64,000 bases of DNA from Sesamum alatum (taxonomy: Eukaryota > Streptophyta > Magnoliopsida > Lamiales > Pedaliaceae), in assembly GCA_034509735.1 (NCBI GenBank), contig JACGWO010000008.1:14891864-14955863 (forward strand), read 5' to 3'. Shown here piece by piece: positions 11,212-22,009 of the stretch. Under the pieces are notes generated by a model. That model made no database searches, was not told where the DNA came from, and saw only the letters and a list, made by a program, of their open reading frames with translations. A program made the position numbers and the translations under genes. Within the stretch, counting starts at the first letter, position 1. Each line of letters begins with the position of its first letter.

Positions 11212-12674
11212 TCTATGCACGGGTAAGTTAAATATTTTTTTATATTATATTATGTTATGAAAAAATCTTTTACATAAAATAAAAATTTTATTTTTAATAG
11301 GTAAAACATAATAGTTTCTTATTTTTAATCTATTTTGATTATTATTTACAAAGATATTTTCCTACATATACAATATATATTTCTACTTATTAAAATTTGT
11401 ATTATATGAGGATTACTTTCAAACCATTATGCTATTCTATATAATATATATATATATGTTACATATATTCAACCCCATATAAAAATATAAAATATAAAGA
11501 ATTAGTTAAATATATTATTTGTATTATATAATTCATCTTCAATCAAAAATCATATTAATATATATATATATATGCATAAATCTGATATGATCTTTCTTAT
11601 TAATAGAAATTAAATATAAAGCAAGCATATAAACTTGCTTTTAATGAGTTAGAAGAAAGACAACTGAAATGGTAAAAAAAAAGAGAGAGATGCAAGATTA
11701 AAAAAAATTAATTTCGAATAATTTCAAAATCTCAATATCATTTCAACATTTTGAACGAAAAATATAAGGAGTAAATTAATTATCATGAATCACAAAATAA
11801 AATAAGTACAAATAAACATAAATAACTAAGTTCAATTAAATCAGAAATATAGCAAAATTATCACCGGCCATGAGAATAAAAATACTTTTATCGGCGCAAA
11901 GAACTCTTAAAAAGTCAAAAATTAATATGAAAATAAAAGAACAAGTTGAACAAAAATAAATCAACAATTAAAACAATAAATATTTATCATACCTGTTTCT
12001 AGAAGACTAAATACATTGATAAGAAAGGTTAGAAAGAGAAAAGAAAAGCTAGCTATAATTATAAAGATAAAATGTATAAGCAGGCTTATAAAGATAAAAA
12101 ATGACTGTATTAATATATATGCTATAGGCTTGTAGCAATCCCCTTAATTATATATATGTGTTATGATTGTACCATTTCAAATTTCTCATTATTTATTTGT
12201 ATTGAGTACCGTATAATTTAGAAATATATATATACATCTTTACTGTTTTATTAGTTTAAGATATAATTAACCTTTTTTTCTCAATATTACTAATGCTTTT
12301 TTATTATTAGTTCCAGAATTTTTATTAAAAGATCATTTAATTCGATTGTATTTTTTCAGGGGAATTTGTAGCACAAGGTAATATGATAGTAACTATAAAA
12401 TGATGTATTTTAATAGTAATATTTTTATTTTACTAAAAGTATAATTAATTCAATAAGAAAACATATATAAATTTTCTTAATGTGTAAAAATATTATAATA
12501 TTCTATTGTTATTTTCAAAATGTTTCATAAATAAACTTAGAATTTAATATTAGATTTTGTACAAATAATTTTGCACTATCATATAAAGTAAGATGCTTAT
12601 TAATTAAAATATGACATACCATTATGTAATTTAGAATTTATAAATTTTCGTGCATAGCACGGGGTTCATGCTAG
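11212..12674 (+). mobile_element. Non-autonomous Helitron (copy 1)
   Basis: It begins TCTATGCACGGG, a decayed form of the TCCCGTGCTATGCACGGG start in copy 2, and ends GTGCATAGCACGGGGTTCATGCTAG followed by T. The end is a short hairpin about 10 bp before CTAG, which fits Helitron structure: 5' TC, 3' hairpin plus CTRR, and no target duplication. No Rep/helicase coding is present. It matches 40838-43129 and 43621-45887 but lacks their 466-bp Mutator-like insertion and an internal partial repeat. Confidence 0.68.
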
Positions 12675-13036
12675 TTTAATAAATATTGTATAAATTTATA
12701 ATGATTCGTTGGAAATATCGTTCCAATAAAATGTTTTTTTAGTAGTGAATAAACTCTAGTTCTGATCATTCCCCAAAAATAATGAATTCAACCTTCTATT
12801 TTAAACATTCAGAAAAATATACATACGAATTCAACCTTCTATTTTAAGTAATATTTATTGTGGTTATAATATAAGGAAAGTCTTTTAGCAATTATGTTAA
12901 CTTACAGACGCGTTAGCTGTTACGTTAATGTCTTAGGATTCTTTTCCTAATTAAAACTCAGTTCAACCGTTTCTTGGATATTCATCAGATTCTCCAAATC
13001 CCATGAGGACTCAATTATTTAACTTTTACGCTCTCT
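12675..13036. other. Upstream region of RING-H2 gene, copy 1
   Basis: AT-rich DNA between the Helitron end and the RING gene. From about 12785 it closely matches 45960-46213. Copy 1 carries about 40 bp (about 12740-12785) that copy 2 lacks. No gene is seen. Confidence 0.5.
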
Positions 13037-13046
13037 CTATATATAC
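13037..13046 (+). promoter_or_regulatory. TATA box of the RING-H2 gene, copy 1
   Basis: CTATATATAC follows a CTCTCTCT tract about 100 bp upstream of the start codon at 13146. It is conserved at 46214-46223 in copy 2 at the same distance. Transcription would start near 13070, leaving a short A/C-rich leader. Confidence 0.6.
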
Positions 13047-13145
13047 GCGCAAGAACTTCATTTTGACAACATTAATTTTCAGTCATCACCAATCACCATC
13101 ATCTTTTGTTTTCGCTCTCTTCACCATCACAAACATACATATCTA

Positions 13146-13838
13146 ATGCAAGAGATCATGTACTCTCACCAACTTCGCTCCGCCGCCTCGTCTGGCGCTG
13201 TTCGGAGGGCGCCCGGCCGCTTTTCCCCTTATTTCTTGCCAGGAGAGTTTTCAAGTACTACAGCTCCGCCGTACTTCGACGGCCTTCTTCCTCCACTACA
13301 GAACATGAGGGCTCTTCAGAGAGAAACTGATCAGAGATTTGATACATATACTTACCCCAATCGGGCTGCAGCGGGCACACGTACCATGCATCCTCGTCAG
13401 ATCTTGGACATTCCTACTATACCTGCACACATGTATCAACATTACATTCAAGTTCAAGGAAGAAACAACCTTCAGGCGGCCTTCCGTAACTGGATTCAAG
13501 AAGACCAAACCATGATTCTTGATGATATTGGAACTGAATGGCGAAGAGATAACGTACGGGGAAGACAGATTAATATCACAAGAGACGGAGGCTTGTCGGA
13601 GACACTGATCTTGAAGTGTCTGAAGACGAGGGATTGTCGTCCCCTTAACAATGACGGGGAGCCTAAAGTCTGTGTCGTGTGTCAGGATGATCTGTGCCAA
13701 GAAAATAGTACGATCGGAGTGCTGGATTGTGGGCATGAATATCATGCTTCATGCATCAGACAGTGGCTGCAGCAGAAGAACATTTGCCCCCTGTGTAAAG
13801 CCATTGCATTGCGTGTAGATGATGATGAGCAGATTTGA
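13146..13838 (+). CDS. RING-H2 E3 ubiquitin ligase-like protein, copy 1
   Basis: Intronless frame of 230 residues. A C3H2C3 RING-H2 finger lies at the C-terminus: Cys176, Cys179, Cys195, His197, His200, Cys203, Cys214 and Cys217, with Trp207 at the usual position before CPLC. All eight zinc ligands are present. The finger is preceded by GLSETLILKCLKTRDC, which resembles the segment before the RING in plant MBR/HIP-type ligases; the assignment beyond RING-H2 is tentative. The first 100 residues are rich in Arg, Ser and Pro, with no signal peptide or membrane segment. RING-H2 proteins bind E2 enzymes and pass ubiquitin to targets, which are unknown here. The start at 13146 suits the leader after the TATA box; an in-frame Met lies four codons on. 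The gene sits alone between a Helitron and a LINE fragment. A close paralogue is at 46323. Confidence 0.85.
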   Translation: MQEIMYSHQLRSAASSGAVRRAPGRFSPYFLPGEFSSTTAPPYFDGLLPPLQNMRALQRETDQRFDTYTYPNRAAAGTRTMHPRQILDIPTIPAHMYQHYIQVQGRNNLQAAFRNWIQEDQTMILDDIGTEWRRDNVRGRQINITRDGGLSETLILKCLKTRDCRPLNNDGEPKVCVVCQDDLCQENSTIGVLDCGHEYHASCIRQWLQQKNICPLCKAIALRVDDDEQI

Positions 13839-14160
13839 ATAGCTTCAGTGACAAAGATGTAAAGGGACATTTGATCATACTAATGCTTAGGTCGGAAAGA
13901 TGTTAATGTTCTGCTCGTGTGTACTTTCATGATTGTAAAAGATTAAACAAGTTCATTCTTGATCGCCTGATAATGTTTTGTCATGTTTGTTTGTGTTTCC
14001 TTTAGTTTTGGGGTATTATCGCATCTAAGATGCATATGTTGGACAAATGTGGTAAAGAAATTAACCAGTCCGAGTTAATTCCAATATATTACTAGAGAAA
14101 TGTAAGAGATAGATATATAAATTGATTTGTATAATAGAAAATTAAAATTACCTCAATAGC
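13839..14160 (+). other. 3' flank of RING-H2 gene, copy 1
   Basis: Closely matches 47025-47310 downstream of the paralogue, so similarity extends past the stop codon through the likely 3' UTR. There is no canonical AATAAA; TTAAA-type signals occur near 13940. No other gene is seen. Confidence 0.5.
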
Positions 14161-14164
14161 CAGT

Positions 14165-14640
14165 GGACAAGATTTGAAGTTTGGAAACAGTCCAGGAGTG
14201 AGCGATGCCATGCACGAGGGTGTGTTTGATACTCAAGATCCGACTATGGATCAAGCAAATAATGTTGGCCGACTTGCCGATGAACGCAAAAATGAGGAAT
14301 CATCAGACAATGACGGAGACCATCCTCCAGCCGTCCACTGATGATCATGATTTTGTCCAAGTTAAGGTTAAGGGGCGGCGCCACCATCTGATGGGCTCCA
14401 TGGCTCGCACCGATAGAATGGTGACTCGAAGTCATTGACCTGTGCAGTCTGCTTCCCCTCCAGAACGTCGATGAATGCTGCAATATGGAATGCCTGAGGG
14501 GTCCGTAATAAACATAAAAATTGTACGAAGGATGTGTAAAGAGCATAAGATCAGTCTCTGTGGCCTAATTGATCCGAGAGTACATTAGGATGTTAATAGC
14601 ATCCGTGGCGGGTTTGGTTTCACAGAGGTTATAAAAAATT
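14165..14640 (+). pseudogene. Plant L1-type LINE fragment (ORF1 end and ORF2 start), copy 1
   Basis: The first part encodes an acidic segment followed by DHDFVQVKVKGRRHH and ends MVTRSH-stop, like the C-termini of plant LINE ORF1 (gag-like) proteins. The next part reads MNAAIWNA (about 14471), then, across stops and shifts, the start of an APE-type endonuclease (KIVRRMCKEHKISLCGLIDPRV). The rest of ORF2 is absent. It lies just downstream of the RING gene in both copies, so it predates the duplication. Confidence 0.6.
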
Positions 14641-15524
14641 GCAACAATAAAAAATGGTGTTTACTGAGTGATTCCGTGGATTATAAGGTGTTTAATGATG
14701 AGGAGTAATATCTTCATTTTCGGCTTACACTTCCAGCGATTAATGAACCTTTCCTCTGCACATTGGTTTATGGAAAATGAGCAAAGTAATTGAAAGGAGA
14801 TGATTGGCATTTCAATAAAAACAAAAGAACATTTTATTGAAATGGCATTTGGAATGGCCAATATTAAATTTATAACTGGTTTTTAGAATTTATAATGGCC
14901 TCTGGAATGGCTGGCGATTCGTTTCTTTGACAAACATTACAAAATATATGTAAAAGTCATTACTATTTTGCCCGGATATTGTAATGGTAGAGCAAATCAT
15001 TACAAGTTTTGACCGGATAACGAAATTGTTGTTGTCAATATTTTAGGGATGACTTCGTTAGAAGAATTGGACCACATTTTTTAATGGCTTTTGTTGTCCC
15101 TCTTTTTTGGAACGAGTTTTGTAACGGTGGGTATGAGGACTTGTATTTCTTTTTGGCTCGGTTGTTGTAACGGTCTTTTAATCGGCTATGTAATTTAATT
15201 GGGACGATTTTTTGTAATTATCTTCAGGTTTTGTGCTGATAAAGCGTCTCCCAAAGACCGTTCCAACAACTGTTACAAATGTAATATATATTTTTTAATA
15301 TTTATAGATATTTATAATATATCTTATAATATTATAATAATATTTATTACTTAATATTTTTTAAAATTTTAAGTTACAAATATTTTGTTGAATTTTTTAA
15401 ATGTGAAATATTTGAAAGAAATTGTATGGCAAGTAAATATTGACAATATAATAACAAAATAAAAATAGATTAAAAATTATATTTATATACAAATTTAAAA
15501 AAAAAAAAAAAAAAAGCAACAAGC

Positions 15525-15728
15525 CTAATCGGCAGTGTCCGCACCATCTTGTACATCGTCGTCGAGGGTTCGGGGATCAGTTGAGGCTGGGACGATTGGG
15601 GCAACGGAGGGATGGGCCATGTGTTCACAATTGGGTCCAACATCTCCTCGATCCTCGTGACCCGAGTATCCAGATTTGGGCGTCCTGATCGTGGTGGCGG
15701 AAGAGGTGTCGCCATAAAAATCATGCAT
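15525..15728 (-). pseudogene. tnpA C-terminal exon remnant (element A)
   Basis: Minus-strand frame with LDTRVTRIEEMLDP, matching the leucine-rich C-terminal signature shared by the tnpA remnants at 6160, 21900 and 48920. A proline-rich tail follows, and after a frameshift DDDVQDGADTAD then a stop. The exons that should precede it are missing. Confidence 0.55.
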
Positions 15729-16160
15729 AAATTACCTATAAATTACAAAAATTATATTAAAAACATATAAAAAAAACATAAAATGATAGAAAATTCATTT
15801 TCCTATTTTTCAAATTTTTTTAATTAAATTGTGCAAAAAGTACCTATAAACCAAAAAATTACAATAAAAAAAAAAACCTAAAAAAGACAGAAAAATTTAT
15901 TTTCCTATTTTTCCAATTTTCCTGATTAAATCATGCATAAATTACCTATATTGCATAAAAATTACATTAAAAACAAGAAAAAAAAAACATAAAATGACAG
16001 AAAATTCTTTTTCCTCTTTTCTAATTCTTCTAATTAAATCATGCATAAATTACCTATAAACCATAAGAATTACATTAAAAACAAAACCATAACCTAAAAA
16101 GGATTGAAAATCATTTTCCTTTTTTTTAATATTCCTAATTAAATCATGCATAAATTACGT
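15720..16160. repeat. Minisatellite, about 4 units of about 105 bp
   Basis: Units each begin near AAATCATGCATAAATTACCT (about 15719, 15935, 16038 and 16141, with a diverged unit at about 15828). They contain TTACATTAAAAAC and TTTTCCTATTTTTC blocks. The array occupies the expected 5' intron of the element A tnpA gene, next to the last exon. Confidence 0.75.
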
Positions 16161-16599
16161 ACAATCATAAAACTTCTGCGAAATAAAACCCATTCCTAAC
16201 AAACAAGCAATTAAAACCAGATGCGAAATAAATATCAATATGAATATGCTACTCAAACACTTCATTATAACTTTATTGATAGTAAATTCATGGGAATAAT
16301 GCTAAATTATAAACAATAAGATGTACTGGCATGCATAAATATGGACAAACGCATGAACAAGCTCAAATTGCCATTAGAATGGCAACCCAAGTTCGATCTC
16401 CATCTTTTTCTGTTATTTCTAATACAAAACAAGCATCCACACAGCCCATTTTATCATGATAGAGGAACGAACATTACTGATTACTCGATAGCATAATGAA
16501 AATGGAGACTTTATCCAATTATCTACACTACTAACGAGCAATTGGTCAGTTAGAAGGCAACCAAGGAACCAACCAAAAAGAAAAGGAAAAACTAAGATT
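16161..16599. other. AT-rich intron-like DNA of element A
   Basis: No coding signal on either strand beyond short chance frames. It lies between the minisatellite and the exon-1-like region. Confidence 0.4.
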
Positions 16600-16990
16600 C
16601 CTATTTGTGAATGAGATGGCCGTCGATAGGGAAGATCAAAAAGTATCCGCAAGAGGTGCCAACGGCGTGGGCTTTGATGTCATCGTCGAAGACAAGCCAC
16701 TCGACGTTGGAGATGTCCTCAGCTTCGATGGGGAGGAGGTGGTGGCGGCAGCATATGGAGGAGAAGGCGAAGACTGATGGAAGAGGGGGTGGAGGTGGAC
16801 AGAGGACGGTGAGTTAGCAGCGACGGTGGCGGTGGAGGGGCAGGCGGCAATGGAGGATGAGCAGGGACGGTGAGAGAGATAGAGGAGAGGGTGACGAAGA
16901 GTGAGGGAAAAATCTGCTTAGTGTTATATTTATATTAAAATTTTGGAACAACCATCTATTAGAAAAATTGCTCCCAAAGTTGTTCCAAAC
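16600..16990 (-). other. tnpA 5' exon-like region with unidentified coding-like stretch (element A)
   Basis: The minus strand begins with CT-rich DNA like the tnpA leader of element C at 51700-51830, including a shared GGAACAACCATC/GGAACGGTCATC flank. A 70-codon open stretch between stops follows, containing EAEDISNVEWLVFDDD and GTSCGYFLIFPIDGH (about 16735-16605). It reads like conserved protein rather than repeat sequence, but I do not recognise it. It could be a captured host exon. No start codon or splice site was established. Confidence 0.35.
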
Positions 16991-17221
16991 ATAACAAATG
17001 ACATCGTTTGTGCAACAAAAAGACGACATTCTACTTCCAAAATGGCGTCGTATAAACTAAGGCTTATATATATGTCCGTACAGAAAAGTCGTTCAAAAAA
17101 TAGTTCTATAACTTATATATAATATTTGTAAATGACATTGTATTGGTTGTCCGTAGGAAAAGCCATTCCAAATATTGTACTGAATGAGGAACTATTTGTC
17201 AAGAAAATTAATAAAGAAAAA

Positions 17222-17479
17222 GGGTAAATTACGTTTACACCCCATGAGGTTAGGCCCCATAACACAAACACCCCCATTCTTTTGCAAAATTACAACTACA
17301 CCCCCTGAGGGGTGTTACTGTAATGTTTTTCAGGGGGTATTAGTGTAAGTTTTACCTATGAATAGGGGTCTAGTTGTAATACAATTACAATCTCAGGAGG
17401 TGTAGTTGTAATTTTAATAAAAACAAGGGGTGTTTGTGTATTATGGTCTAACCTCAAGGGGTGTCACTGTAATTTACCC
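17222..17479. mobile_element. MITE, probably Mutator-like, 258 bp
   Basis: Starts GGGTAAATTACGTTTACACC and ends with the inverted counterpart GGGGTGTCACTGTAATTTACCC. The interior is a nearly complete imperfect palindrome. There is no coding capacity. Flanking direct repeats are not convincing. Confidence 0.7.
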
Positions 17480-17659
17480 TAAAAATAATAAAAACCCATA
17501 TCGGACACATTGATGTTGAAGAAAAGTATACAATGTGTGGATAACACAGTTGAAAACATAAAACATTTGGAATTGAGATTGACATATGTTCACAATATGA
17601 AATAAATTTGTATATTCATAGTTGTTAGTGTTATACTGATGTAACAATCATCTTATATT

Positions 17660-17960
17660 ATTGTATTGCATCACTTAATCAGACTAGCAAATTTAGATTA
17701 GACCGTTAGATTTGATCAAATTGATAAAAGAATACACTCGATGAAGTTTTGGGGTAATTTGGTACACGGATGTCGAGATATTGTATTCGGAGTGTAAGAT
17801 TAGTCTTTCAAACCGGTGCATCATTCAATCAGTCCATGTGATTTTAAATCAAGCCGTCAGATATGATCAAATAGATAGAGTCTTACATGTGTTTAAGTTT
17901 GATATGAATTCCCTCACGGATATTAAGATATCGTACCTGAAACATAAGTTTTGTATTTTA
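17660..17960 (-). promoter_or_regulatory. Conserved tnpA-upstream module (element A)
   Basis: Reverse-oriented copy of the module at 4845-5130. On the minus strand it reads GGTACGATATCTTAA near 17935 and ATCTCGACATCCGTGTACC near 17770. It lies upstream (minus direction) of the tnpA exon-like region at 16990-16600. Confidence 0.5.
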
Positions 17961-18119
17961 GACACATATTGTAATGAATTTTTAAACGGTAATAAAAATT
18001 AATATTTCGGAACAGCTTTCGAAAAATTGGACTCCCCCAAAATTTTTAATTTTTTTCGCCAAACGGCTAATTTTCACTACAAAAGAACAAGGAATTTGTA
18101 ACAACTTTTTTTGAAGGGC

Positions 18120-18366
18120 CCATTTTGTATCGGATGAAGAGGTTTAATACAACGTGGTGGACTTACTCCTTCCCTCTAACCTTTCTGGCGCTGGCCTCGG
18201 CGGAATACATACGAGAGGTGAAGGGAGCTGTGGCATCCGAGCTGATGCTCATACTCTCTGCACTATCAGCGATTGTTTTTCTTAGAGTTATGATAGTCAC
18301 TGCCGCCAACACTGACAGGCTTTTGCCACCACTTGGTACTGGAAAAATTTTCATGACGTCATTTTG
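18120..18366 (+). pseudogene. Captured fragment of an SLAC1/SLAH-type anion channel gene
   Basis: The + frame from about 18128 reads RFNTTWWTYSFPLTFLALAS, followed by a second hydrophobic stretch and VTAANTDRLLPP. This resembles the last transmembrane segments of plant S-type (slow) anion channels of the SLAC1/SLAH family, best the SLAH1-like branch, as I know the family. About 70 residues are present, against roughly 380 for a full protein. A run of 80 codons is open (18125-18364), but it lacks most of the channel and cannot be functional. It lies about 45 bp inside the CACTACAAAAG end of element B, and transposon subterminal repeats flank it on both sides. This is the pattern of gene-fragment capture. 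Strand agrees with the element's tnpA. Confidence 0.75.
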
Positions 18367-18856
18367 AAACCCCAAAAAAAATTAAACTTTTTGTAATGGC
18401 CAAATCGATACAAAAGCCATTACAAATAACATGTATAAAATAAGTTGATAACAAAATTTTGGCCGTCACAATTTGTAATGAATTTTGCAATTCCGTATGA
18501 ATATTGGGACGGTTAAATTTTTTTGTCAAGTGAACCGGTCCAAAGGATGTATGAAAAGCAGTTCCAAATATATAAATAAATAAAACATATTACGAAAGTC
18601 GTTCCATAAATATGGGCTATTACTAATTTCATATGGTTTTGGCACGACCTTATTATTTTGTAACGGTTTGTAAAAATTAGACAAGCCGTTCCAAGGGCCG
18701 CATAAAATACCAGTACAAAATTTTGGCGGAAAATCTAAAATTTTTGAGGGCTTTCCTTCTAATTAATTGGCCGTCCCAAAATCTGTCCAAGAAATTAATA
18801 TTTAAAAACCATGAAAAAAGACGTTATAAAATTTGTTCACTTTCAAAAACTTATAT

Positions 18857-19180
18857 TTTCAAGTACGATATCTTAAAATTCGGGCACCCGATTCATACCA
18901 AATTTAAGTATATATAAGAATATGTCTAGATCATATCAGATGGTATGATGTAAAATCAGATTGCCTGATTGAACGATACACCATCTTCAATGATTATGCT
19001 TATGTTTGGGGTACGATATCTCGACATCCGTGTACCCAATAAGTCTAAAACTTTATCAAATGTAATTTTCTGTCCATTACATCTTATCTAACGGTTTGAT
19101 CTTAATTTTAACGGCCTGATTAACCCATGCAGTTCAACAATGTAATATGATAGTTACATCAATGTAAAACTAACATTTAT
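18857..19180 (+). promoter_or_regulatory. Conserved tnpA-upstream module, first copy in element B
   Basis: Begins GTACGATATCTTAAAATTCG and has its second half at GTACGATATCTCGACATCCG (about 19013). Same order as the module at 4845-5130. Part of the 755-bp duplication. Confidence 0.5.
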
Positions 19181-19609
19181 GAATATACGAAGTTATTGCA
19201 TGTTGTGAACATATATTATTGTCATCTATAAAATGTTTTTATGTATTTCAATTGTATTATTCCACATAATGGATACATTTTTACAAAATTTAATTGTTAA
19301 GGAAGGAATTTTTTTTATTTAATGGATATTTTAATGAAAAATAATTAAATAGTCGGAATACTTTTAAGGACGGCCATTAATAGTTTCATATAATTTTTGG
19401 CACGGCCTTATTATTTTGTAATGGTTTGTAAAAATAAGACAAGCATTTCCAAGGGCCACATAAAATACCGGTACAAAATTTGGCGAAAAATTTAAAAATT
19501 TGCAGGGGATTCCTTCTAATTAATTGCCCGTCTCAAAAACTGTCCAAGAAATTAATATTTAAAAACGTGGAAAAAGTCGTTACAAAATTTATTTACTTTC
19601 AAAAACTTA

Positions 19610-19930
19610 TATTTTCAAGTATGATATCTTAAAATCTGGGCACCCGATTCATACTGAATTTAAGTATATATAAGAATATGTCAATTAGATCATATCAGAT
19701 GGTATGATTTAAAATCAGATGGTCTGATTGAACATACACCATTTTCAATGATTATGCATATGTTCGGGATATGATATCTTGACATTCGTGTACCCAATAA
19801 GTCTAAAACTTTACCAAATGTAATTTTCTCCATTACATCATATCTAACAGTTTGATCTGAATTTTGACGACCCGATTAACCCACTCAGTTCAACAATGTA
19901 AGATGATAGTACATCAATGTAATACTAACA
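19610..19930 (+). promoter_or_regulatory. Conserved tnpA-upstream module, second copy in element B
   Basis: Second unit of the duplicated module, slightly decayed (TATGATATCTTAA and ATCTTGACATTCGTGTACCC). It lies about 350 bp upstream of the C-rich tnpA first exon at 20279. Confidence 0.5.
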
Positions 19931-20278
19931 TTTATGAATATACAAATTTATATATCATTGTCATCTACAAAATATTTTTATGTATTTCAATTGCATTATT
20001 CCACATAATGAATACTTTTCTACAACATTTAAATGTTAAGTACAGATTTTTTTTATTTAATGGATATTTTAATGAAAAATAATTAAATATTTGGAATACA
20101 TTTAGGGACGCCTTTATCAAGTATCATAATTTGTCACTCAATTTGTAACAGCTTTAGGATATATTTTTTACCTTTAGGCATGACTTTTACTCGTTGTAAC
20201 ACGCTTTGCAGCGGCTTTAAGGACGATCCTGGCCATTCCAAAAGTTTTTGTATATAAGAGATACTTGCAATTCCCTAG

Positions 20279-20465
20279 TCGCCACCCACTTTTGCCTTAG
20301 CCCGCCCTCACTGCCTCCACCCTAACCGCCCTCACCGCCCTTACCGCCCACTCTCTTCCTCGCCCGCCCTCACTGCCCTCCGCCCTCACCACCCTCCACC
20401 CTCACCGCTTGCCGCCCTCACCGCCCGCCCTCATCCACCACTCTCTCTTCCCTCTCTTTTATGTA
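20279..20465 (+). other. C-rich tnpA first exon (leader) of element B
   Basis: An abrupt C-rich stretch made of imperfect GCCCTCACC repeats ends at a strong donor (ATGTAAGTAG at 20460-20469). By comparison with the leader exon of element C (51483-51810) this is probably the non-coding first exon of tnpA. Its composition differs sharply from its surroundings. Confidence 0.45.
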
Positions 20466-20770
20466 AGTAGCTTTTTCTGAAATTTATTTTCTGTCATTTT
20501 TTTTAAAAAAATTCTAAAATTTTTATAAACTTTTAGAAAAAATTATGCATATTTTCTGTTTTATTGGATATATTTGTTAGATATTTTTTTGTTTTTATTA
20601 GGTATATTTGTTGGATATTTTCTGTTTTTATTGGGTATATTTGTCGGATTGTTGAAATGTATGATGATTCTTCGGTATATTTGTTGGAGTGTTGGAATGT
20701 ATGATGCTTATTGGTTATATTTTTTGGAGTGTTGAAGTGTTGGGTATATTTCTTGGAGTGTTGAAGTGTT

Positions 20771-21500
20771 TGAAAATAATTTTCTGTAATTATAAAAAAA
20801 CAAATCTGATTTTTTTTTGTATTTTTTTGAATTTTTCTGTAATTTTAGGTAATTTCTGTAATTTAAAAAAAATAAGTAAGTTTTTCATAATTTTGGAAAA
20901 TAATTTTCGATATATATAAAAAAAATCTGATTTATTTTGTATTTTTTCGAAATTTTCTGTTATTTAGGGTAATTTCTGTAATTTTTTTTAAAAAAAATAA
21001 GTAAGTATTTTTCATAGTTTTGGAAAATAATTTTCTGTAATTATAAAAAAAATCTGAATTGTTTTTTGTATTTTTAAAATTTTTCTGTAATTTTTAGTTG
21101 TAATGTTTGTAATTTTTTTTAAAAATAATAAGTAAGTCTTTCGTAATTTTGGAAAAATATTTTCTGTAATTATTAAAAAAATGATTTTTTTTTGTATTTT
21201 TCGAATTTTTCTGTAATTTTAGGTGGAATTTCTGAAATTTTGTAAAAAATAAATATGAAAGTTTTTCGTAATTTTGAAAAATAAATTTCTGTAATTATTA
21301 AAAAAAATCTGAATTCTTTTTGTATTTTTTTGAATTTTTCTGTAATTTTAGGTGTAATTTTTGTAAACTTTTTTAAAAAAAATATGTAAGTTTCTCGTTA
21401 TTTTGGAAAATAATTTCCTATAAATATAAAAAAAACAATGTCTTTTTTTTGTATTTTTTTTCAAAATTTTATGTAATTTTAGTTGTAATTTTTGGAATTG
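20771..21500. repeat. Minisatellite, about 6 units of about 125 bp
   Basis: Units start near GAAAATAATTTTCTGTAATT (about 20771, 20895, 21023, 21150, 21280 and 21405). Each contains TTTTTTTGTATTTTTTTGAA, TTTTCTGTAATTTTAGGT and AATAAGTAAG blocks. They lie in the predicted 5' intron of tnpA in element B, downstream of the C-rich exon. Confidence 0.8.
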
Positions 21501-21818
21501 GGACTTTTATACAAATTTTAGGGAAAAAAGGACTGTAATGCAATTTTTAGGAAAATAAGGAACTTTAATGCAAATTTTAGGAAAATAATGGTTTAGGACA
21601 TGAGAGACTTTTAGTGGCAAATATAGGAAAATAATGGAGTTTAGGATAATTAAGGAATTTAATGTAACTTAGGAAATTTGGGACTTTAGTGCAATTTTTT
21701 TGGAAAATAAGGACTTTAATGCTATTTCTAAAAAATTTAATTTTTTTTTTAAAAAACTAATTTTATACGTATTAAAATACAATTCATAGATTTTAATATT
21801 GTGATTTAAAAATTATAG

Positions 21819-22009
21819 ATCCATAACTATCGGTGCTCCGGCTCCTCCGACCACAACAGCCGCGCCCCGACCTTGATGACCGGGTCGCAGCTCTCGAGGA
21901 GTTTATGCAGCAGATGATGCCCACCTATATGCCTCCTCCAACAGATCCCCCGACAACCCACGATGAGGACGAGGAAGACACTGTTGATAGGGAGACTCAT
22001 TTAGTTTAG
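21819..22009 (+). pseudogene. tnpA C-terminal exon remnant (element B)
   Basis: After an ATAG acceptor the frame reads LDDRVAALEEFMQQMM, a proline-rich segment and an acidic tail HDEDEEDTVDRE, with a stop at 22009. This is the tnpA C-terminal signature. The middle exons found in elements C and copy 2 are missing, so B carries only the first and last parts of the gene. Confidence 0.6.

Larger units (their letters stand above)
1..15345. repeat. Segmental duplication, copy 1
   Basis: This segment is collinear with 27258-47970 plus 58086-58262. The match runs through a CACTA element, AT-rich flank, Helitrons, the RING-H2 gene, a LINE fragment and the edge of CACTA element A. Similarity crosses several unrelated element types in the same order, so this is duplication of a block and not repeated insertion of one family. 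Homology stops near 15345. The left end is outside the window, about 200 bp to the left if it matches copy 2. Confidence 0.88.
18627..20115 (+). repeat. Internal direct duplication in element B, about 755 bp, two units
   Basis: Units begin at about 18627 and 19384 with TTTCATAT and GGCACG..CTTATTATTTTGTAA, and end with TTAATGAAAAATAATTAAAT (about 19350 and 20085). Each unit contains subterminal-type motifs and one full copy of the conserved module. The second unit has small deletions. Confidence 0.85.

Noticed and set aside
13296..13745. 149-codon open frame on the minus strand across the RING-H2 gene (and 162 codons at 46473-46961)
   Set aside because: Lies opposite a well-supported RING-H2 gene, contains no recognisable domain, and its openness follows from the sense codon pattern.
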